From contig JAQTYP010000282.1 in assembly GCA_028688235.1 (NCBI GenBank), positions 1 through 5,099 on the forward strand: a DNA stretch of 5,099 nucleotides, given 5' to 3'. The stretch's first letter is position 1, and the number at the start of each line of letters is the position of its first letter. The translations under genes and the position numbers were made by a program. The notes below the pieces were generated by a model that was given only the letters and a program-made list of their open reading frames with translations, ran no database searches and was not told the origin of the DNA. Source of the DNA: Methylomonas sp. Lineage in GTDB: Bacteria > Pseudomonadota > Gammaproteobacteria > Methylococcales > Methylomonadaceae. Shown piece by piece: positions 1 to 5,099 of this stretch.

Positions 1-60
1 CAACACGTCTATCCGAATACGGCCGTCTTCCGCCAATGTTGCCTCGTCGTCTTTCGCTAC
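1..60 (-). repeat. Start of a third cadherin-like repeat, cut by the window edge
   Basis: Residues 1680-1699 (KDDEATLAEDGRIRIDVL at the end) match the opening of repeat 1, where ANADAASTLEDQAVDIAVL stands. The E-D-x-x-x-x-I-x-V-L pattern shows that another repeat begins here and continues beyond position 1, so the array has at least three units. Confidence 0.75.
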
Positions 61-3000
61 CGGGGCGTCGTGGACCGCCGCGCCCACGAAGCGCAACTCG
101 GTATCGACGCCGGCCTGGCCGTCGGTGACGCGATAGCGCACGACGTCGTTGCCGTTCCTGTCGGCTTTAGACACGTAAGTCCAGGTGCCGTCGACGTTCT
201 GCGTCAGGCTGCCGTTGGCGGGTGGTTCGGTAATCACCACGCTCAAGGCATCGCCGTCGACGTCTTCGGCCCCATGCAGCAAATCGACCACGATGGAACC
301 GTCTTTGTCGAGATCGACCGAACGCGAAGCAATGGTCGGGGCGTCGTTGACCGGCGTCACCGTGACGGTGACCTGGGCCGGCCCGGATTGTTGCCGGTCT
401 TGGGTCAAGCGGTAGCTGAAACTGTCTTCGCCGAACCAATTCGCATCCGGTACGTAGCGCAACAAGCCGGAGTCCAGCACCTCGATCCGGCCATGCGCCG
501 GGCCTTGCACTAATACCGGTGCGGCGGCGCCCAGCGACTGATCGTTGTCGAGAACGGCAATGTCCACGGCTTGATCTTCCAGCGTGCTCGCCGCATCGGC
601 GTTGGCTATCAAGGGCTGGCCCAAATGCAGACGGTTGACGGTGATTTGGCTGCTTTCCGCCGTAGCGCCTTTACCGAAACCAAGCAAGTCGAACGACAGA
701 TTGACTACCGTGCCCGCCGCGATACCGGACAAATCCACCAACACGCCGAGACTGCCGTCGGTATTTTCGATCGTGGCGACTTGCGAGGCGGCATGCAGTT
801 GGCCGTCGGCTTGCAGATTCAGCAGAGCGTCATTACGACTCAAGCCGGTGCCGCCCAACAGCGACAGGCCGCTGTTGGCATCCAGCAAGGCTACTTCGAA
901 GGCGTCGTCCGGTGCATTATCCACGTCGTCCAGCGCGATGCCGGACAACGTGAAAGACAGGAAGCGGTCGTTGGGGCCCACCACGAAGGCTTGACTCAGG
1001 CGGGTTTGGCTGGCGGCGGTTTCCTTGAGGGTGGCAGCGCCGTCGGCCATATCGACTTGGCCCTGAGTCGCCCAGGCTTCGGCTTGGGCGGGATCGAAAC
1101 CACCGTTGGTCAGCGTGGGATGAGCAACGCTATCCTGCATCGCCCTGTCATTACGGCGGCCGCGCGCGGCAATGAAGGCGGCCAGCGAAACGTCGAGCGG
1201 CCAGGGGCCGGGCGCCGGCGCATCGGGAGTTAGCGGCAGCGCCGGCCAGGAGGTAACAGCCGACTGATCCGCACCGGCCAAGGGATCGAGACCCCAGCCG
1301 GTCAACCAAGCCAGTTCCTCGGCAGTCGGCAGGAGGCGCACGCCGGGCGACAGAGTCGCCGCCATGAAATCGCCACCTTCGGCGCTGTGCCCCATCCCCA
1401 AGGCATGGCCCAGCTCGTGCAGCCAGACGCTGAGCAAATCCATCTTGCCCTCCGCCTCACTGCCAGCCTTGGCGACCCATTCGTAAGGATTGGAGGTCGG
1501 CAAAAACTCCTCGGTCAGGCTGGGAGTACTGTCGACGAACCAGCCGTATCCGGCAGCATCGGTGTCGAAGGTGATTTGAACATTCAAACCTTCTCCGGTA
1601 GTTTGGGCTAGGGTGGAGCCGGTTATGTCGGTGAATACAAAATCAAATGACAGCGTATCAGGCAAAACAGAGCCGATTTCAAGCTTTGAAGGTTGATTTG
1701 AAATTTTCCATATGCCTGTGGGGGACGAGGAAGGGCAAAATGAGGGAGCCACTTTTTGGTAATAACTACGTAATCCAATCCTTTCATCTGGCGACACAGC
1801 CTTAATATAGATGTTCACACGTGCAGAAACTGGGCTTCCTTGGAAATCTTTACCCTCAACCAAAATGTCCATTCTGTCGTTACCACGGTAGCCCTGATCG
1901 GCTATATAAGAAACAACAGATGTTCCGTATTTTGGGTTGCCGTGTTGTGGCAAACGCAGAACATCTTTGACGGTAAATGACTGGCTCCACTCATAGTAAG
2001 TCATCCAGCCATTTTTCTCTCGCAATTCCTGAAGTTCTATTTTTTCTCCAATGCCTGGATCAGACAATGATTCTTCAATTGGCTTGGGCACTAAACTGTC
2101 AAAAAAATCGTAAATATTGAAACCATTACCATTCCTGTCGTCTACTAGTAAACAATACCCAAAGGTGCCTAGTTGTTTGGCTTCACCCTGATTAGAGCTC
2201 TCACTGGCAGTGGTTGCCTGGGCAATGAGTTGAACAGGTTGATCGAGCAAGTCAATTAATAACATGTTTAATTCCTCATCTTGCGGAATAGCAAAATTTG
2301 CGCTGATTTGTTGGATAAGCGTTTGAGTAACATATGGTGTATTTGTTAGATCATTGGAAGCTATATCTAACGAATTTGCGCTATCGATATTGATACCCAT
2401 AGCAGCAACTTGTTCTGCCACCAATTTATGCGCACTATCAATACTTATGGCTGTTCTCTGTCCAAGACGAATCCCAAAACTATTGCCGCTATTATCGATT
2501 TGCGTTGCTGTTATAAACCCCAGACTTTGCAGCATGTACTGCATATTGCCATAGGCATTACCGCGCTCTAGGTAGCCTTGGGCTGTGGTGAATTTAGCCA
2601 AGCGATCCTGATAGTTAGTGTTATTCGTTGGATTTGTTTGCTCTGTAAAGTTGATTTTTTTGACGGTGTTCCTAAAGTCGTTTGGGCTCCATCCCCTATC
2701 TGCATTAGTATTGTTATCTCCGAATTGGCTCGATTTAATATAACGCCAGTACCAAACCCCAAGCGGTGCGGCAAACTCGGGTTGCTGAAGTAAATCCGGC
2801 TGTTCTAGAAAATTGTATTTCACCGAAACTACCGATGGGTTACCGCTGATTTTGCCGCTGCTCACTGCAGTGAAGTTGCCCAAACTATCGGCTTGAATAT
2901 CCAACACGTCATGCACAACTTTGTTGTTCATCTTGACTTGTGTTGCGAAAACTACTCTGACCCAGTAACCTGGCTGCGTTGTGCCTTGAAGGGTTACAAT

Positions 3001-5099
3001 GCCTGCTGAATCGGTCGTTTGAGTGAAGGCGACACTCGTATCATCAGTACCAAGATACGCGTTCAGATTCTTCGGTGTCCGCTCTGAAAAAGTGCCATCT
3101 TTCTGGTAGCTGGTACCAAAGGTAGCCATGGCGTAATTGGTTCTACCGGTCAAATGTAGCAAGCCTTGACCCCGGAAGTTATAACCATCATCCGGCTCGG
3201 TGTTTAAAAGTTTACCATTGTAAGTCTGATTAAAATATTGCTTTTCATAAGCAAGATTAAGGTTGCCAAGTTTTTTTAACGCCGCTACTTCAGAAGTAGT
3301 AGCAAGTCGATAGGTCTCTTGTGATGCATTGGCTAAAAACATACTTAAGCGTTGGGCAGTGTTAATATCGCCTTGCGCCAAAACCGGATTCAGAGCTGCA
3401 GCCCATTGACCATAGTCCACTGTAACATTCCCTAGTTTGAAGCCATTCGGCTTCCCCATAATGCCAGCCAAACTTTGCTGCGTTAATTGTGTCCCAAGCC
3501 CGTTTGCTCCAAGCAACATATTATTCTCATCAATCACCCCTCCCATTTGCGTCCCATCCCCAAACAATGCCGCCCTGATTGTTGCCTGATCTTCGGCGCT
3601 GCCGTTGGTGATGTTAAGGTTATTCCAGCCGCCGTTTATCTGAGTAGCGTTATACACCGCCAGAAAGTCCTTCAAGGCTTCAGTCTGGTTATTCTGACCA
3701 CTGGTTGGCACGACTCGATTGATGTATTGCAGCAAATCCGCAAGCTGCTGGGCCTTTTGGTAGTCCCATTGTCCAGCGGTGGCCGGGTTACTTTCCAACA
3801 GAGCCTTTTGTTCCAGCAAGTATTTGAGTTTTTGTTGCGGCGTAGCGCTGGCTGCATTACTGGCGGTGATGTTCTTCAGATCAACGCTGTAGAGATCCGA
3901 TAAGCCCAATAAGAATTCGTCTCCATAGATACCGTTTTGGTAGTTAGCGGAAATGTAGTCAGTGTTAATGCCCAAATCCAACTCTGTGCCGAGCTTGTTG
4001 GTGCCGGAGTACCACAGTTCGTTACGCCGTTGCGCTTCGGGAGTCGCTTGATTGTTCAGACTCGTCGCCAACATCAAATCGAACAGCCAGCTAGTGCCAA
4101 AGACATTATTGCTGGTTTGCCAGGTGGATTGCACTTTGCCGGCAACGACGACGCTTTTCCGGTTGATCCAGCCGGGCAACGAATTATTGGTTTGAGCATA
4201 ATTCGAGCCCGTTCCGGCGAAAAACTGCATCCAATGAGGGCTGTTGTAGGCATTGAGCCAGCTTAAGGTGGTGTTGCGCTGAGTTTGCAAGACAGGGTCC
4301 GAGCCTCCCGCTTCGATGAGTCCGTCGACGCCGTTATTGCCGCTGTCGTTTAGGTTGCCGAGTTGGGCCAGTGCGCTTTGTTTGGCCTGCTCGACGGCTT
4401 GCGCAATCGCTTGGGCGAGCTCCGCTTCAGTGAGCGTGTTATTGGCAACTTGCAGGCTGCCGGGAACTTCTTCGAAGGCTACTCTGCCGTCTTGCTGCAA
4501 GGTGGCTTTATATTGCACGCAAACTAGAAATTCGCCGTCATCGCTGCCGGAACCGATTGCGCTACCCTGCCTCACGATGGCTTCGAATTGTTTGAGCGCC
4601 TCCCTTTCGGCTTGAGTGAAACGGCCGTCGACGACGATTTCACCGTTTGCGGTGGGTTTGCCGTTATCGTCAAGTTGAGCATAACCCAGGTATTTAAGCC
4701 GCTGTTCGATCCAGGCGGCGTCGAGACGGTCATCACCGGCCGCGCCGGTGACGGCGCCGTTGAATTTTAACGTAGCGGTCTGACCTGTAAAGTCGCTGTA
4801 ACCGGGGTTTTCCAGATTGCGGTCGCCGACGAATTGGGCTTGGCCTTTGTCGTAGTCTTTGGCGGTGATCCGGACGGTTAATTGCTTGGTACCGGCCTGG
4901 ACGTAACCCACAGGTTTTTTTACCGTGTAGCTAATGTTGAGCTGGGTTGATTTTGGCATCACAGCCAAACCCGCTCGTAAACTTTCCATATTCCCGGAAT
5001 CCTTGCTTCCCCCTAAATTTGGGATCAGGTACAGACGATCTGTGTTGTTAAAGTCGGCTGCGAGGCCCGCTTCGTTACGGCTGTATAGGATGCCATTAG
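1..5099 (-). CDS. Internal part of a giant multidomain exoprotein (GH19 + metalloprotease + cadherin-like repeats), open at both ends
   Basis: The complement reads as one uninterrupted frame of 1,699 codons from 5097 to 1. There is no stop and no evident translation start, so both ends of the gene lie outside the window. Recognisable modules in order are a peptidoglycan-binding-like domain, a GH19 glycosidase domain, an Ig-like domain, a matrixin-type zinc protease, a beta-sandwich and tandem cadherin-like repeats. Only three cysteines occur (residues 193, 982, 1121). Asp, Asn and Gly are abundant, as is usual in extracellular calcium-stabilised repeat proteins. No RTX nonapeptide repeats and no transmembrane segment are visible here; the secretion signal would be expected beyond the window. 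The inferred role is a secreted or cell-surface protein that binds and cuts cell-wall or chitin-like polymers and also proteins. The reading frame is certain; the overall function is inferred from domains only. Confidence 0.95.
61..333 (-). repeat. Cadherin-like/VCBS-type repeat 2
   Basis: Residues about 1589-1679. It shows a GAEDVDGDALSVVITEPPA segment (1609-1627), then NGSLTQNVDGTWTYV (1628-1642), the strand NDVVRYRVTDGQ (1650-1661), and ends in VHDAPVA, a variant of the NDAP junction seen after repeat 1. The DVDGD and NGSL...W-x-Y pattern is classical for the family. Although the two share the same fold and end, they differ in sequence, so they are not recent duplicates. Confidence 0.85.
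334..609 (-). repeat. Cadherin-like/VCBS-type repeat 1
   Basis: Residues about 1497-1588. Marks are LEDQAVDIAVLDND (1506-1519), the GPAHGRIEV turn (1532-1540), RYVPDANWFGEDSFSYRL (1547-1564) and a closing VTVTPVNDAPTI (1578-1589). This is the usual order of the tandem cadherin-like (Big_9 / Cadherin_5-type) repeats that make up bacterial adhesin stalks. Such repeats generally bind calcium at the NDAP and DxD loops. It precedes a second copy of about 91 residues. Confidence 0.85.
616..1116 (-). other. Beta-sandwich domain (carbohydrate-binding-module-like)
   Basis: Residues about 1328-1494. It opens with LTNGGFDPAQAEAWATQG (1329-1346), the N-G-x-F...W-x-x-x-G opening seen in jelly-roll modules that bind sugars. 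It continues with A-x-L-x-E (1355-1359), a strand-rich centre including DDAFEVALLDANSG, and ends in NLSFDLLGFG (1466-1475) followed by QITVNRLHLG. I have an impression that a similar domain recurs in VCBS/RTX-type exoproteins, often directly before cadherin-like repeats as here. Carbohydrate binding is a guess from fold and position. The structural call is firmer than the functional one. Confidence 0.5.
1192..1251 (-). other. Proline-rich hinge after the protease domain
   Basis: Residues 1283-1302 contain eight prolines in 20 residues (centre LPLTPDAPAPGPWPL). This is typical of an extended, flexible or stiff linker separating the protease from the following beta-sandwich. It carries no domain signature of its own. 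Confidence 0.6.
1294..1665 (-). other. Matrixin-type (M10-like) zinc metalloprotease domain
   Basis: Residues about 1145-1268. The zinc site HELGHALGMGH (1227-1237) is a full HExxHxxGxxH metzincin signature, with His1227, His1231 and His1237 as ligands and Glu1228 as the catalytic base. A Met-turn candidate follows, GDFMAATLSPGVR (1242-1254), with Met1245. Upstream, VQITFDTDAAGYGWFVDSTP (1173-1192) matches a segment I know from matrixin-like domains of giant repeat proteins, and KMDLLSVWLHELGH (1218-1231) forms the active-site helix. All catalytic residues are present, so it should be an active endopeptidase outside the cell. No classical PRCGxPD cysteine switch is visible; the nearest upstream cysteine is Cys1121. 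Possible roles are self-processing, release from the surface or attack on foreign proteins. Confidence 0.88.
1798..1998 (-). other. Ig/cadherin-like beta-sandwich domain before the protease
   Basis: Residues about 1034-1100. The order FTVKDVLRLPQHGNP (1041-1055), YIADQGYRGNDRMDILVEG (1064-1082) and SARVNIYIKAV (1091-1101) follows the common pattern of cadherin-like repeats in bacterial exoproteins: a P-xHG turn, Y-x-P/A-D-x-GY-x-G-x-D-x-(F/I)-x-(Y/V), and a final V-x-V-x-V strand. It probably acts as a rigid spacer between the GH19 part and the protease. It is coded in AT-rich DNA, unlike the similar repeats at the end of the window. Confidence 0.6.
1999..2568 (-). other. Helical/linker region between GH19 and the Ig-like domain
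   Basis: Residues 844-1033. The first part (about 844-960) looks helical and polar, with repeated Ala/Gln/Ile patterns such as HKLVAEQVAAMGINIDSA (890-907). A short Ca-loop-like sequence follows, then an acidic, Lys-rich stretch leading into the Ig-like domain. The region is AT-rich (38% GC in the 60 bases 2281-2340). No family was recognised. Confidence 0.4.
2104..2142 (-). other. Possible calcium-binding loop (EF-hand/dockerin-like)
   Basis: Residues 986-998 read DDRNGNGFNIYDF. Counting from Asp987, the oxygen ligands fall at loop positions 1, 3 and 5 (Asp987, Asn989, Asn991), with the usual glycine at position 6 and an Asp at position 11. The spacing to the last acidic residue is one short of a classical EF-hand. 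It is a single loop without a visible partner, so calcium binding is only a possibility. Confidence 0.3.
2569..3432 (-). other. Glycoside hydrolase family 19 (chitinase / endolysin-like) domain, split by an insert
   Basis: Residues about 556-843. GH19 enzymes hydrolyse beta-1,4 links in chitin, and bacterial or phage members also act on peptidoglycan. The clearest signature is DDGYNFRGQGLLHLTGRTNY (636-655), matching the family's DG-(Y/F)-FRGRG-(L/Y)-IQLTGR-NY core. Upstream, RLSMFLANASQET (583-595) matches the helix that carries the general acid in the HE(S/T) motif: Glu594 is kept but the preceding His is Gln593. Glu618 in AYEKQYFN is a candidate for the second catalytic acid. The carboxy-terminal part resumes at DLLQQPEFAAPLGVWYW (768-784) and NDFRNTVKKIN (805-815), as in the last helices of the family. 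Between them lie about 100 extra residues. The family assignment is fairly secure; activity and substrate are not. Confidence 0.8.
2812..3114 (-). other. Bacterial Ig-like insert inside the GH19 domain
   Basis: Residues about 662-762 interrupt the GH19 core between GRTNYAMATFG (652-661) and DLLQQPEFAA (768-777), which lie much closer together in ordinary bacterial GH19 proteins. The insert is beta-rich and contains VTLQGTTQPGYWVRVVF (701-717), then VLDIQADSLGNFTAVSSG (731-748). This recalls the bacterial Ig (Big_6-like) pattern of G-T-x-x-P-G-x-x-V-x-V-x-F followed by A-D-x-x-G-N-(W/F). It is probably an Ig-like module placed in a surface loop of the catalytic domain. The boundaries are approximate and the family call is by pattern only. 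Confidence 0.5.
3433..3912 (-). other. Unassigned, mostly helical region upstream of the GH19 domain
   Basis: Residues 396-555. It contains long amphipathic helix-like runs rich in Gln, Leu and Ala, for example around residues 425-465 (QKLKYLLEQKALLE, then QQLADLLQYINRVVP). A Gly/Asn-rich portion follows at about 480-555. It may be a spacer, or partly the amino-terminal helical lobe of the following GH19 domain. No family was recognised. Confidence 0.4.
3913..4290 (-). other. Unassigned domain with a degenerate M15 peptidase-like motif
   Basis: Residues 270-395. Notable elements are NAYNSPHWMQFF (282-293), FGTSWLFDLMLAT (333-345) and TNKLGTELDLGI (366-377). The last resembles the SxHxxGxAxD zinc signature of M15 D-Ala-D-Ala peptidases, but the key His is Asn367, and the PHW element comes before it rather than after as in M15 enzymes. 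If related, it would be a divergent or inactive wall-peptidase-like domain, in keeping with the neighbouring wall-binding and GH19 modules. It could equally be an unrelated domain specific to giant repeat proteins. I do not assign an activity. Confidence 0.3.
4564..4734 (-). other. Peptidoglycan-binding-like domain (PG_binding_1 type)
   Basis: Residues 122-178 show the pattern of the small three-helix peptidoglycan-binding fold. The first helix contains IEQRLKYLGY (130-139), followed by a loop and the hallmark VDGRF (156-160), then a second amphipathic helix, EREALKQFEAIV (164-175). The family consensus has an L..LGY helix, then VDG-F-G and a helix ending in AV..FQ. Here FE stands in place of FQ, and the spacing between the two parts is somewhat longer than usual. 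Such modules attach wall hydrolases to their polymer, which fits the GH19 domain about 380 residues downstream. The assignment rests on motif reading alone. Confidence 0.6.
4741..5097 (-). other. Beta-rich segment preceding the peptidoglycan-binding-like module
   Basis: Residues 1-119 of the fragment. The segment alternates hydrophobic and polar residues in strand-like runs, for example QLNISYTVKKPVGYV and KQLTVRITAKDYD, and contains a conserved-looking stretch around residues 80-105 (FVGDRNLENPGYSDF). It is probably an extracellular beta-sandwich or the end of one, since its beginning is cut off by the window edge. I do not recognise a named family and assign no function. Confidence 0.4.

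Noticed and set aside
70..513. A 147-codon plus-strand open frame opposite the cadherin-like repeats.
   Set aside because: It is antisense to well-defined repeats and has no recognisable family; it is explained by GC-rich codon composition on the other strand.
571..1233. A 220-codon plus-strand open frame opposite the beta-sandwich domain.
   Set aside because: It lies antisense to a clearly coding GC-rich region with recognisable domains. Its product is Arg/Gln/Gly-rich with no motif. It is a shadow frame.
1620..3560. The AT-rich block as an inserted mobile element.
   Set aside because: There are no transposase or integrase motifs, no terminal inverted repeats and no flanking direct repeats that I can see, and the reading frame passes through both borders. 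Domain exchange within the gene fits better.
3487..3903. A 138-codon plus-strand open frame opposite the helical region.
   Set aside because: The product resembles no family I know, and the minus-strand frame is continuous with strong domains on both sides.
4312..4347. A second EF-hand-like loop (residues 251-262, DSGNNGVDGLIE).
   Set aside because: Acidic and Asn residues are present, but the hydrophobic position is out of register and no helices with a partner loop are evident.
1..5099. RTX nonapeptide repeats (GGxGxDxxx) expected for a type I secreted protein.
   Set aside because: No such tandem repeats occur in the translated frame; if present they must lie beyond the window.

Overview
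The whole 5.1 kb window lies inside one very large protein gene on the minus strand. Reading the complement from position 5097 down to position 1 gives 1,699 consecutive sense codons with no stop. Neither the start nor the end of the gene is in the window. Residue numbers below count from the first complete codon of the window (positions 5097-5095), so they are not true protein coordinates. I found no other gene, RNA gene, promoter, terminator, mobile element or CRISPR array. The open frames on the plus strand and in the other minus frames are shadows of this gene.

In the direction of translation (high to low coordinates), the protein holds: a beta-rich segment (about residues 1-119); a peptidoglycan-binding-like helical module (122-178); a region with a degenerate motif faintly recalling M15-type D,D-peptidases (270-395); an unassigned, mainly helical stretch (396-555); a glycoside hydrolase family 19 (chitinase / endolysin) domain (about 556-843) whose core is split by a bacterial Ig-like insert; a linker with a calcium-loop-like sequence (844-1033); an Ig/cadherin-like domain (1034-1100); a matrixin-type zinc metalloprotease domain with an intact HELGHALGMGH site (1145-1268); a proline-rich hinge; a beta-sandwich domain (1328-1494); and tandem cadherin-like/VCBS-type repeats that run off the end of the window.

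This is the build of a giant secreted or surface exoprotein of a Gram-negative bacterium, of the VCBS/cadherin-repeat, type I secretion kind. The repeats would form a stalk, and the peptidoglycan-binding, GH19 and protease modules would be the working heads. A gammaproteobacterium with moderate GC, possibly a methanotroph, fits my impression of where such domain strings occur, but this is weak inference. Base composition is uneven within the single frame. The protease-to-repeat part (1 to about 1620) is GC-rich, the GH19-to-Ig part (about 1620 to 3560) is clearly AT-rich, and the remainder is intermediate. This suggests the gene was assembled from pieces of different origin.
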